37,050 nucleotides of DNA. Source: Candidatus Moduliflexus flocculans (GTDB lineage: Bacteria > Moduliflexota > Moduliflexia > Moduliflexales > Moduliflexaceae). Under the pieces are notes generated by a model. It did no database searches, had not been told where the DNA came from, and saw only the letters and a list, made by a program, of their open reading frames with translations. Position numbers and translations under genes: made by a program. The stretch is from the NCBI GenBank assembly GCA_000739515.1, contig DF820458.1, positions 513,040-550,089 on the forward strand, read 5' to 3'. Of the stretch, positions 17,624-25,241 are shown piece after piece. Position 1 is the first letter of the stretch. The number at the start of each line of letters is the position of its first letter.

Positions 17624-19933
17624 ATGGCCACCATGAATCGGGAGTTTTTTTTAACGCAATATCGCGACGAGGTTAATGATCATATCCGTCGCATCACAGA
17701 ACGCCTGTTCCAATTAGAAGACCATCCGGGAAATCCCGATCAATTGCTCGAAGAAATTTTCCGCATCGCCCACACCCTCAAAGGCTCGTCTCGCATGATG
17801 GGGTATCACGATGTCAGCACATTAGCCCATAAAATGGAAGACCTGCTTGTCGAAATTCGAGATGGACATCTCGAATTGGTCGCCAACGTGACTGACCTGC
17901 TTTTCTATTGCCTTGATACGATCAATTACCTTGTTGAAGGCGTGGTCAAAAATGTCAAGCGTTCCGCCGATCTCGAACAATTTTCTCAGCTTTTTGCCGA
18001 TGTGATCGCTGGCAAAGAAATAGAAGTCCCGCATTTGCAAGCGCAGCTATCAAAAACTCAACCGCCGGAACAGCCAGCGGCGGTTGTCTCGTCAACGCCA
18101 ACGGTCAAAGCCTCCCCTGTTGAAGAGGTCGAAGAACAGCAGTACATCCGCATTCATACCGGCGATTTGGACGCCATTTTGAATTTAGTCGGCGAATTGA
18201 TTATCAATCAACATCGTTATGAAGGACAATGGAGCGCGTATGCGGCCATCTTAGACCTGCTTCGCGCTCATCGCCAGCAAATCGCGGAGTTGCGGCAGCT
18301 CGCGCAGCACGAAAACGCCGACTCCAAAATGCGCCAGATGGCCGAGGCGTTCGAACAGGTCAATAGCGCGCTGGTTCAGGAGGCTAAAACCCTGTTCAAG
18401 CGCGCGCGAACCGATGGCCAGCAAATGCACTTAGCAATTAATCATTTGCAAGAACAGGTGATTGACATTCGCATGGTGCACGCCGCCAGAATTTTTGCGC
18501 TGCTGCCGCGCCTTGTGCGGATGACGGCGCGGAAACTCGGCAAGAAAGTGGATTTACGCATCGAGGGAGAAGAAACGCGCATTGACAGCCGGATTATCGA
18601 GGAGATGCGCGATCCGCTGATTCATTTAGTGCAGAACGCCATTCATCATGGGATTGAAGCGCCAGAGAAACGAAAAAACTATGGCAAAGACCCGACGGGA
18701 ATTTTGACGATTTCAGCGCGTCAAGAAGGCAATCGCATCGTCATCATGGTAAAAGACGATGGACAGGGCATTCAGACGACGCGGATTCGAGATCGCGCGC
18801 TAAAAGAAGGGCTGCTCTCTCATCGCGACATGAACACCGTCAGCGAACAAAACCTGTTTGAACTTCTGTTTCATCCTGGATTTAGCACATCTGAAACCAT
18901 TGACGATATAGCCGGGCGCGGTTTTGGACTCGATATTGTCCGGCAGCATGTTGACCGAGTACAGGGAGAAATCGAAGTTCGCTCGCATATCGGGCGGGGA
19001 ACGGAATTTTTGCTGAAACTTCCATTGACGCTGACCATGATGAATGCCCTGCTCGTCCGGTTGGCGGATGATGTGTTTGCGCTTCCGACTGTCGCGATAG
19101 AAAAAACGTTTGATGTTGCGCCGAACGAAATTGATTATATTGGGAAAACGCCGGTCATTGCCTATGACAACGGGCTGCTGCCTGTGATTGACTTGCGGCA
19201 TCTGTTGTTTGCGTATCCGTATAGCGGGCAGACGCCAGTTGAGGCGGAAGAACGCAATTTTGTCCGAGAAGTTGAGCGGCAGACGGTGATCGTGTTACAG
19301 GCAGAGGAGCGACGTCTCGGCTTTCTGGTTGACGATTTAATTGAGGAACGGGAAATCGTGATCAAACACCTTGGGCCATGTTTGAAGCGCGTGAAAAACG
19401 TGGCGGGCGCAACAACCGTGCGCGGCGAAGTGGTAGTCATTCTGTTTGTCAGAGACCTGATCCGTTCCGCTGACACGCTGTTAGAAGGCGCAGCGTTTCT
19501 GCCGCCACGCGCGAAAAAAGAAACGCGCAATGTGAGGGAATCAGCCGCCTCCAAACGCGTTGTTCCGCGAATTTTGCTGATAGATGATTCCCCGAACTCT
19601 CGCAACGTTCAACGCAGTATTCTTGAAGAAGCGGGTTATGAGGTACTGATTGCCGAAGATGGCGCGGAAGGCATGGAAATATTAAAAACCTCCGGCATTG
19701 ATGCGATCATTACGGATGTCGAAATGCCAAACATGGATGGCATTGCCTTCACCAAAGCGATGAAAGCGGATGAGGCATTCCGCCACCTGCCTGTGATTAT
19801 TGTCAGCACAAAAGGAAGCTCTCCCGACCGACAACACGGATTGGACGCCGGAGCTTCCGCCTATATTGCCAAAGGCGCATTTAACGAACAAACGCTGCTG
19901 CAAGCGGTTGATGCCTGCTTGAAAGCGTCTTGA
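17624..19933 (+). CDS. CheA-like hybrid histidine kinase (HPt-dimer-HATPase-CheW-REC)
   Basis: 769-residue chemotaxis-type kinase. Order: an HPt domain with IAHTLKGSSRMMGY (His50), a variable P2-like linker, a dimerisation region beginning IRIHTGDLDAILNLVGELI (about 175), the HATPase with HLVQNAIHHGIE, VKDDGQGI and GRGFGLDIVRQHVD, a CheW domain (about 470-620), and a C-terminal receiver with IITDVEMPNMDG (Asp698) and IAKGAF in the Lys position. ATG 17624 is used; ATG 17633 is possible. No receptor, CheW, CheR or CheB gene lies near, so this is more likely a stand-alone surface-motility or development type cascade than flagellar chemotaxis. The divergent receiver/ATPase protein is a plausible phosphorylation target. 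Confidence 0.93.
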   Translation: MATMNREFFLTQYRDEVNDHIRRITERLFQLEDHPGNPDQLLEEIFRIAHTLKGSSRMMGYHDVSTLAHKMEDLLVEIRDGHLELVANVTDLLFYCLDTINYLVEGVVKNVKRSADLEQFSQLFADVIAGKEIEVPHLQAQLSKTQPPEQPAAVVSSTPTVKASPVEEVEEQQYIRIHTGDLDAILNLVGELIINQHRYEGQWSAYAAILDLLRAHRQQIAELRQLAQHENADSKMRQMAEAFEQVNSALVQEAKTLFKRARTDGQQMHLAINHLQEQVIDIRMVHAARIFALLPRLVRMTARKLGKKVDLRIEGEETRIDSRIIEEMRDPLIHLVQNAIHHGIEAPEKRKNYGKDPTGILTISARQEGNRIVIMVKDDGQGIQTTRIRDRALKEGLLSHRDMNTVSEQNLFELLFHPGFSTSETIDDIAGRGFGLDIVRQHVDRVQGEIEVRSHIGRGTEFLLKLPLTLTMMNALLVRLADDVFALPTVAIEKTFDVAPNEIDYIGKTPVIAYDNGLLPVIDLRHLLFAYPYSGQTPVEAEERNFVREVERQTVIVLQAEERRLGFLVDDLIEEREIVIKHLGPCLKRVKNVAGATTVRGEVVVILFVRDLIRSADTLLEGAAFLPPRAKKETRNVRESAASKRVVPRILLIDDSPNSRNVQRSILEEAGYEVLIAEDGAEGMEILKTSGIDAIITDVEMPNMDGIAFTKAMKADEAFRHLPVIIVSTKGSSPDRQHGLDAGASAYIAKGAFNEQTLLQAVDACLKAS

Positions 19934-19941
19934 TTTCAGGA

Positions 19942-20009
19942 GTGCGCTGTACTGTGAACGTCCTCGTCGGCAAGACGAGCGAACGAGAACGTTCGCAGTA
20001 CAGGCGCAC
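19942..20009. repeat. Palindromic dispersed repeat after the CheA-like gene
   Basis: Arms at 19942-19961 (GTGCGCTGTACTGTGAACGT) and 19989-20009 pair with one mismatch and one bulge, enclosing a smaller hairpin CTCGTC/GACGAG. It sits between the CheA-like stop and the CPBP protease start, leaving 11 bases before that ATG. Confidence 0.8.
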
Positions 20010-20020
20010 ACGCCACGCAA

Positions 20021-20728
20021 ATGTTGCAAAAACAGTCAGGTTATCATACGTTGTTGATTTTTATCGTGGCGGCATGTGCGCTGTGGCTTGTCACGCATCT
20101 CCTAATTCCGTTTTGCAGCGGAATGACGAATACGGAACCGATCCTCTGGTGGTTTCTGCTTGGCGGATCAGGGGTGTTTCTGCCATTATTGCTGTGCGGT
20201 TTCTGGCTTCTGCGACGAGAAGGGTTTCAATGGTCACGCATAACCTGGACTGAACGTTTGCGATTTCGCCGCATGACTGCAAAAGATTGGGCATGGGGCC
20301 TTGGGGGCATCCTTCTGATTGGCTTGGCGAATACGCTGATTTTGGCAATGTTTCACGCGCTTGGCGTCACCTTTGATCCCACGCCGCCATTTATGCGGTT
20401 TGAGCCATTAACTCCGGGACGGTATTGGTTGTTAGCTGTGTGGCTGCCCTACTGGCTGCTGAATATCTTCGGCGAGGAAATCGTCTGGCGCGGCGTCATA
20501 TTTCCGCGCCAGGAAACGGCATTCGGGCGTTATGCCTGGCTTGTTCAAGCGGTGGGGTGGAGTATCTTTCATATCGCGTTTGGCTGGCAATTGTTTGTGT
20601 CGCTCCTGCCGATTTTATGCATTTTGCCATATACCGTGCAACGGCAAAAGAACTCCTGGATCGGCGTCTTGATTCATGCTGGCCTCAACGGCCCGGCGTT
20701 TCTCGCCATTGCGTTCGGTCTTTTATAA
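20021..20728 (+). CDS. CPBP-family intramembrane metalloprotease
   Basis: 235-residue membrane protein with about six hydrophobic segments. The family's catalytic motifs are present in order: GEEIVWRGVIFPRQ (EE-x-x-x-R), WSIFHIAFGW (F-x-x-x-H) and IGVLIHAGLNG (H-x-x-x-N). These CAAX-protease-and-bacteriocin-processing proteins cleave or prenyl-process membrane peptides; many bacterial members have unknown substrates. ATG 20021 has no ribosome site, because a palindrome lies just upstream. It is convergent with the lipoprotein gene, 10 bases from stop to stop. Confidence 0.88.
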   Translation: MLQKQSGYHTLLIFIVAACALWLVTHLLIPFCSGMTNTEPILWWFLLGGSGVFLPLLLCGFWLLRREGFQWSRITWTERLRFRRMTAKDWAWGLGGILLIGLANTLILAMFHALGVTFDPTPPFMRFEPLTPGRYWLLAVWLPYWLLNIFGEEIVWRGVIFPRQETAFGRYAWLVQAVGWSIFHIAFGWQLFVSLLPILCILPYTVQRQKNSWIGVLIHAGLNGPAFLAIAFGLL

Positions 20729-20738
20729 AATCATCTTA

Positions 20739-21437
20739 TCAGCGACAGATTCCGCTTAAACACGTTCCGCTTTGGATCACATCCCCAGACACCCAAAAAT
20801 AACATTCGCTGCCGTCGGGCAGAACGCCTTCCGGCGATTGGCAGGCGCAGGCTTCTTTGCTCTGTCCGCCGCATAATCGGCAGTAGGCATCAAATGACGA
20901 CCAACAGGTATTGTCTGCCGGACAGCGAAATTCGCCGGTCGAGCAAGGAGTCGAACAGGCGGAAATCATCTCAAGCATCGGGCTGAAGTTCCAGCGCGAA
21001 GGGTGCGTATCCCGCATGATGCCGCGAAATCTGATCGTCGTATCAGTCAAGCTGATAGTGTCGCTGCCGCCAGCGTCGTTCGTCTGGCATATCACGTCCG
21101 ATAGCGACGGGGAAACAGAGAGCAGCGCGTCATGGCGGCAATCCATTCGATTCAAACAGGATTGTGGCACGGGAATCTGCGCCGCCGCCAGCGTCATGAT
21201 GCCGGATACGCGCACATCCTGCGACACGGCGGGGAGGTTGTTAGAATAGTTGCCAACTGGCGTCCATGCGATTTGCGTCAAGAATTCAACCAATTCATCT
21301 GATGATTGAACAACGTAGGGCGACTCGCAGGTGGCATCGTCAGGGGTCTGCCCCGAATTGATGCCAGCGCATCCGGCGCAGCAGCAGATGAATAGAATGA
21401 ATAACGTTCGCAGACGTTGCAAGCGAATGAGAAACAT
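20739..21437 (-). CDS. Cysteine-rich predicted lipoprotein
   Basis: 232-residue protein of unknown function. ATG 21437 has a textbook AGGAGG five bases ahead. The N-terminus is basic and hydrophobic and ends in CCCAGC, a probable lipobox with Cys23 modified, although Cys rather than Leu at -3 is unusual. The mature region has 16 cysteines including Cys23; eleven are packed in the last 80 residues (SACSTPC, FRCPADNTC, YCRLCGG, ACACQSPEG, DGSECYF, GTCLSGIC). That tail resembles small disulfide-rich extracellular modules. It is probably surface- or periplasm-exposed and disulfide-bonded. No homologous family is recognised. Confidence 0.75.
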   Translation of the reverse strand: MFLIRLQRLRTLFILFICCCAGCAGINSGQTPDDATCESPYVVQSSDELVEFLTQIAWTPVGNYSNNLPAVSQDVRVSGIMTLAAAQIPVPQSCLNRMDCRHDALLSVSPSLSDVICQTNDAGGSDTISLTDTTIRFRGIMRDTHPSRWNFSPMLEMISACSTPCSTGEFRCPADNTCWSSFDAYCRLCGGQSKEACACQSPEGVLPDGSECYFWVSGDVIQSGTCLSGICR

Positions 21438-21466
21438 TTTTTCCTCCTCTGAAAATAGAATGTTTA

Positions 21467-21582
21467 TAAGTAATTATGAATAAGTTCGTTTCACTTTGTA
21501 CCGCCAGTCTCCGGCTGGCAGCATCGCCGACCAGGAGGTCGGCGGTACGAAAATATCGAATAGATTTATTCATAATCACTTA
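21467..21582. repeat. Nested palindrome with dispersed GTACCGCC core
   Basis: Outer AT-rich arms at 21467-21483 (TAAGTAATTATGAATAA) and 21566-21582 pair with one mismatch. Inside are GTACCGCC at 21498-21505 and its complement GGCGGTAC at 21541-21548. Within these are two small hairpins (GCCAGTCTCCGGCTGGC and CGACCAGGAGGTCG). It lies between the divergent lipoprotein and GntR-type genes. Confidence 0.85.
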
Positions 21583-21659
21583 CACGACAGACAAGAATAG
21601 CTCTTTTTACACAATGACGGTTCGTCAAGAGAATTTTCTGAGGTCTGATGAATTAAAAC

Positions 21660-21706
21660 TTGACAAGAAATTCTATATTTTATCTTATTAGTACTCATTC
21701 GAATGA
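21660..21706 (+). promoter_or_regulatory. Promoter and operator of the GntR-SBP regulator
   Basis: TTGACA at 21660-21665 is a consensus -35 box; the AT-rich segment 16-17 bases later (TATCTT or TCTTAT, about 21681-21688) is the likely -10. Overlapping the expected transcription start is the perfect 12-base palindrome TCATTCGAATGA (21695-21706), a probable autoregulatory operator. The block from ATTAAAACTTGACAA to the operator resembles that at 23700-23748. Confidence 0.65.
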
Positions 21707-21756
21707 CCAATAATAAATGCTTCTCTTTTTATATATTTATAGCTGGAATAACGCGC

Positions 21757-23178
21757 ATGGAAGCCGGAAAAATTCAATATAAACCATTATATCTTCAGGT
21801 CAAAGATGTTATTATCAAGCGTATTGAAGATGAAGTCTATAAAAATGGAGAAATCATCCCCCCTGAAGCCGGCCTTGCGGAAGAATTCGGCACCAGCATC
21901 ACCACGATTCGCCAGGCGTTGACGCTGCTTGTAGATGACGGCGTTCTTGTCAAAAAACAAGGGCGAGGGACGATTGTTTCAAAACAGAGCACGAAGCTAA
22001 CGTTCCTTTCCTGGCTTCCGGAAACGCCGCAAGGCGCCAAAATCTTAACGGACGTGCTCGCGTTATTCCATGAAAAGCATCCGTCTGTCACCGTTGAATG
22101 CATTCCAACTCAATACAATCAAGCGAGAAAAACCTTGATGAAATTGATTTCCAGCGGCAATGCGCCGGATGTCGTGCATATCCAGGCACACTGGACAAGC
22201 TATTTTGCCTCTGTTGGGGCATTGGAACCGCTTGAGCCGCTTGTCGAAAAAAGCAATTTAGATAACCGCTTTTATGAAAAAGATTTAGCGGGCGGCATGT
22301 ACCGCAATAAGCTCTATTCATTGGCCTGGGGCTTATGCCCAGTCGCAATGATCGCTAACAAGCACCTGTTGAAAACTGCCGGAATTTCAGACTTGCCCTC
22401 GCCGATGACACTTGAAGCGCTTCAGGAGGTGTGCCAGCAAATAGATCATGCCTATGAAGGAGAGGATAAATACGGTTATGCCTTGAATTCCAGCGTCGAT
22501 CAGGAGTCGGATTTTCTGACGCTCTATTTCTTTCTGTTAGCCTTTAACGGGACATTGATTGATGAACAGGGGGATGTCGTGCTGAATTCGCCTGAAAATA
22601 TCGAAGCATTCACCTGGCTGCGCAATTTTGTCAATTCCGTCCGCGTGTTCAAATCAAACATTCACGACATCCGCAAACGCTTTGCCAGAGGGGATATTGC
22701 GTTTATGTCCGACGCGCCCTGGATTAAATATCAATTAGAAGAACATACCGGCCAGCCATTCGACGACAACTTTGTGGTGTTATTGAATCCCGTGCTGTCT
22801 TCGCAGGCGAAATCGCGCTCCTGGACGTATAATCACGCTCTCGCCATCTGCGCGCAGAGCGAATATAAGCCGCAAGCCGCTAAACTGATTGATGCCTTGA
22901 CGAACGACTATGACATCAGCAATCTCTATTATTCTCAGGTCGGGCATCTGCCGAATAACCGGAATTATCTGGCGGATTCCACGTTCGACACGCCATTTTT
23001 CGCGACGTTCAAGCAGCAATTGACCTATTCCTCTTGTATTCATGCCGAAAATGCGTCGTTTTCAAAAGCGATGACGTTTTGCACGGACGCGGTCAAAAAA
23101 ATCTTATACGAACAAGCCGATATTGAGCAGGAATTGGATGAAAAAGAATATTACTTAAACATGCTGTATAGCGATTAA
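21757..23178 (+). CDS. GntR-type DNA-binding domain fused to ABC solute-binding protein domain
   Basis: 474-residue predicted one-component regulator. Residues 1-75 are a GntR winged helix (KPLYLQVKDVI, EFGTSITTIRQALTLL, GRGTIV). From KLTFLSWLPETPQG onward the protein is a full-length extracellular sugar-binding protein of the SBP_bac_1 (MalE-like, type II) class: FHEKHPSVTVECIPTQY, SGNAPDVVHIQ and a C-terminal helical lobe. It has no signal peptide, so the binding domain must work in the cytoplasm as the effector sensor in place of the usual UTRA or LacI-like domain. ATG 21757 is chosen: the longer frame from 21703 would start inside the operator and add a non-conserved leader. It lies upstream of, and in the same direction as, two sugar transporters and sugar enzymes, which it likely controls. 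Confidence 0.9.
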   Translation: MEAGKIQYKPLYLQVKDVIIKRIEDEVYKNGEIIPPEAGLAEEFGTSITTIRQALTLLVDDGVLVKKQGRGTIVSKQSTKLTFLSWLPETPQGAKILTDVLALFHEKHPSVTVECIPTQYNQARKTLMKLISSGNAPDVVHIQAHWTSYFASVGALEPLEPLVEKSNLDNRFYEKDLAGGMYRNKLYSLAWGLCPVAMIANKHLLKTAGISDLPSPMTLEALQEVCQQIDHAYEGEDKYGYALNSSVDQESDFLTLYFFLLAFNGTLIDEQGDVVLNSPENIEAFTWLRNFVNSVRVFKSNIHDIRKRFARGDIAFMSDAPWIKYQLEEHTGQPFDDNFVVLLNPVLSSQAKSRSWTYNHALAICAQSEYKPQAAKLIDALTNDYDISNLYYSQVGHLPNNRNYLADSTFDTPFFATFKQQLTYSSCIHAENASFSKAMTFCTDAVKKILYEQADIEQELDEKEYYLNMLYSD

Positions 23179-23191
23179 GATTTTTCAACCC

Positions 23192-23220
23192 GTAGAGATG
23201 CCCCGCCGGGGCGTCTCTAC
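23192..23220. terminator. Palindromic repeat acting as probable bidirectional terminator
   Basis: GTAGAGATGCCCCG and CGGGGCGTCTCTAC form a nearly perfect hairpin between the convergent ends of the GntR-SBP gene and the small PGPGW-like membrane gene. The sequence resembles a palindrome dispersed in many bacterial genomes. There is no strong T-run, so terminator function is inferred from position. Confidence 0.6.
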
Positions 23221-23229
23221 AAGGCACGT

Positions 23230-23532
23230 TCAAATCTCATCGGTCAGCGGCGGCTCGACATTTTTTCTTGCGGAGTTCGGCGATTGTTTTCGATGGAGGG
23301 TTGTTCGCAGTTTTTGAAAGAGTTTCTGGCGGAATTGATAGACTTTTTGGAAGTGATGCGGATATTTTTGTTCTAACGGATGGAGCAGTTTTTTGATGAA
23401 CATGCTTTCTTCAGAGAGAATCAGCAGGCCGACGGCAATAAATAAAAAACCTTGCAAAATGGGCAGAAAGCACCCAATGATGCCTAACAATAAAAAAAAC
23501 CAGCCAACACTCACTTTGATGATTCGTTTCAT
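23230..23532 (-). CDS. Small PGPGW-like membrane protein
   Basis: 100-residue protein with two close transmembrane segments (VSVGWFFLLLGIIGCFLPIL and GFLFIAVGLLILSEES, broken by the turn LPILQG), then a basic helical tail (KYPHHFQKVYQFRQK). The pattern G-W-x-x-L-x-x-x-G-x-x-x-x-x-L-P-x-L-Q-G matches the PGPGW transmembrane family, whose role is unknown. ATG 23532 gives the usual start; no good ribosome site is visible. It is convergent with the GntR-SBP gene and divergent from the transporter operon. Confidence 0.65.
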   Translation of the reverse strand: MKRIIKVSVGWFFLLLGIIGCFLPILQGFLFIAVGLLILSEESMFIKKLLHPLEQKYPHHFQKVYQFRQKLFQKLRTTLHRKQSPNSARKNVEPPLTDEI

Positions 23533-23706
23533 AATGACAACACTGAACAATCCTGCTCTCGATAGGGCAATGCAATTGGATAATCGCGATATGATGCAAA
23601 CATACGTGACGCCATCTGGCGTTGCCGTTGAAAGTCAAGGAAAATCCTTAACAAGGATCGTCTCAGGCTGCTCGCAGAATCAGCGTGAGATTTTTCAATT
23701 AAAAAC

Positions 23707-23748
23707 TTGACAATTTTTTACTGCATTTAAAGATGGTCATACGAATGA
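23707..23748 (+). promoter_or_regulatory. Promoter with operator variant TCATACGAATGA
   Basis: TTGACA at 23707-23712 follows ATTAAAAAC, as in the regulator's own promoter, and the near-palindrome TCATACGAATGA (23737-23748) lies where transcription would start. It differs from the regulator-promoter site at one base. The following TAATAA/TAATAAC segments are also alike, so the two promoters look homologous. Confidence 0.6.
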
Positions 23749-23812
23749 CTACTAATAACAAGCTTTCTCCTGAAGGAGACGGTGCTTCGGGATGGATGAT
23801 TTTGTGCTTATG

Positions 23813-23824
23813 AGATTCGAATGA
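23813..23824. promoter_or_regulatory. Operator-like site AGATTCGAATGA
   Basis: Matches the 12-base palindrome at 21695-21706 in 10 of 12 positions and keeps the ATTCGAAT core. Position is between the first promoter and the transporter genes. Confidence 0.4.
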
Positions 23825-23857
23825 GTTGCAAAGCAATCATCATGAGAGGGTTTATAG

Positions 23858-23958
23858 TGCATTGATCAAGAAGTTTTTAGGAGTGTCAAAGCTTGCGTTG
23901 ACCGCCAAAGCAAGCTTTGACACTCCTGGCGATTCCTAAAAATCCACTGATCAATGCA
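23858..23958. repeat. Three-layer nested palindrome upstream of transporter 1
   Basis: Outer arms TGCATTGATCA (23858-23868) and TGATCAATGCA (23948-23958), middle TTTTTAGGA (23874-23882) and TCCTAAAAA (23934-23942), inner AGGAGTGTCAAAGCTTGC (23879-23896) and its perfect complement (23910-23927). The inner core resembles the hairpin at 27699-27736. A transcript through it would form a long stem ahead of the first binding-protein gene. Confidence 0.85.
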
Positions 23959-24024
23959 GTAGTAATTAGCCTTCTCTCCTCCCTGCGCTCAGTACCTAAC
24001 AGATATTTGAATACGGTTTCAGCC

Positions 24025-24036
24025 ACATTCGAATGA
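24025..24036. promoter_or_regulatory. Operator-like site ACATTCGAATGA
   Basis: Matches the regulator-promoter palindrome in 11 of 12 positions and contains the perfect 10-base palindrome CATTCGAATG. It lies about 110 bases upstream of a TATAAT (24142-24147) and 180 bases before the first binding-protein gene. Confidence 0.5.
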
Positions 24037-24216
24037 CTGAAAGGAGGTGCGATTTTGAGGATATTTTCAGGTTTCACATAACAAAGCGCACTGACGTTTG
24101 TATCGTGATTCACAGAAGATGTTTTGGTTTTCCGGTGGTCGTATAATTGAAGCACGAATGAAGCGTTGACATGTTTCAACGTTCAACTCGCACACCTCAA
24201 CCATAAGGAGTTTCTC

Positions 24217-25140
24217 ATGAAAAAGTTATTGTTACTCGCAGTCGCATGTTTCTTGTTGTCCGCAATCATGGCTGGAGAAGGTCAGGCAGCCGATAAAGTC
24301 GAGATCGCGTTAGTTCCGCCGGCCATGGTCAGTCCGTTTTATCAAGCCGTGATTAAAGGGGCGAACGAAGTGGCAGCCAAATATGGGTATGAATTACAGA
24401 TTTTAGCTCCCGACAGAGAAGATGATGCTGCCGGCCTGTTGAATATTGTTGAGACCATGATTTCAAAGAAGGTGAATGCCATTGCCTTATGCGCAATGGA
24501 CGAAGAAACCTCCGTGACGGCGGTGAAAAAAGCGAACGCCGCAGGTATTCCGATTGTCCTGTTTAATACACTGGTCGATCTTCCGTCAGGCGATGTGTTC
24601 GCCTACGTCGGATACGATCAACGCAAAGGCGGCGCGCAGGTCGCGGAGTACGTGCTGAGCAAGATTCAAGGCGATATCAAAGCCGCGATCATTGAAGGGC
24701 TTCCAAGTTCATATACCACTGAACGCGCGGGCGGTTTCAATGATGTTGCCGCCAAAGAACCGAGACTCAAGGTGGTCGTCTCTCAGGCCGCCGACTGGGA
24801 ACGGGAAAAAGCCATGAATGTTGTCACCAATATCCTGAGCGCACATCCCGAAATTAATGTGATCTTCGGCCTTTCTGATGAAATGGGGATTGGCGCCGGA
24901 CAGGCTGTGAAAGCCGCCGGAAAAACCATCAACGATATTCTTATTATGGGGTTAGACGGGAATGAAAGCGCCTTCGACGCTATCAGAAAAGGTCTGACCA
25001 CAGGAACATGCGATGTGAATCCGGTTGGCATTGGGACCGCCACCATTGAAACGATCCACAAAGCACTGATCGGCGAATCGTCACCGAAAAAAGTTGTCAC
25101 CGACACGATTATTGTTGATGCCAGCAATGTAGCAAAGTAA
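24217..25140 (+). CDS. Sugar ABC transporter periplasmic binding protein 1 (RbsB-like)
   Basis: 307 residues. Signal peptide MKKLLLLAVACFLLSAIMAG ends near GQA-A. The mature protein is a periplasmic-binding-protein type I fold: SPFYQAVIKGANEVAAKYG, ILAPDREDDAAGLLNIVETM, KVNAIALCAMDEE, GIPIVLFNT, VGYDQRKGGAQVAEY and a late MGLDGNESAFDAIRKG. This is the CUT2 (ribose, galactose, xylose) class. ATG 24217 has AAGGAG six bases ahead. It heads the set binding protein 1, ATPase 1, permease 1. A hairpin right after its stop may hold its expression above that of the membrane parts. Confidence 0.93.
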   Translation: MKKLLLLAVACFLLSAIMAGEGQAADKVEIALVPPAMVSPFYQAVIKGANEVAAKYGYELQILAPDREDDAAGLLNIVETMISKKVNAIALCAMDEETSVTAVKKANAAGIPIVLFNTLVDLPSGDVFAYVGYDQRKGGAQVAEYVLSKIQGDIKAAIIEGLPSSYTTERAGGFNDVAAKEPRLKVVVSQAADWEREKAMNVVTNILSAHPEINVIFGLSDEMGIGAGQAVKAAGKTINDILIMGLDGNESAFDAIRKGLTTGTCDVNPVGIGTATIETIHKALIGESSPKKVVTDTIIVDASNVAK

Positions 25141-25163
25141 GGAATCCATTAGAGACTCTTCCT

Positions 25164-25200
25164 GAAGCTATTGAAGCTGATGGCTTCAATAGCTTCTTTT
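25164..25200 (+). terminator. Intercistronic stem-loop (attenuator) after binding protein 1
   Basis: GAAGCTATTGAAGC (25164-25177) pairs perfectly with GCTTCAATAGCTTC (25183-25196) and is followed by TTTT. The short T-run suggests partial termination or 3'-end protection, common after binding-protein genes in transport operons. Confidence 0.75.
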
Positions 25201-25241
25201 CCTCATGTTTTGCTGCAAAGACGGGCGTATGGGAGGTTATT

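Larger units (their letters stand above)
23533..24216. other. 684-base regulatory region ahead of the sugar transport operon
   Basis: No convincing gene. It holds, in order, a promoter with an operator copy (23707-23748), a 14-base palindrome TCTCCTGAAGGAGA (23766-23779), a ten-codon frame MDDFVLMRFE (23792-23824) whose end overlaps a second operator-like site, a large nested palindrome (23858-23958), a further operator-like site (24025-24036), and TATAAT at 24142-24147, which may be a start-proximal -10 box with a weak -35. Confidence 0.6.

Noticed and set aside
21703..21757. Longer N-terminus for the GntR-SBP protein
   Set aside because: Its start codon would lie inside the operator palindrome and the added residues do not fit the family's usual start.
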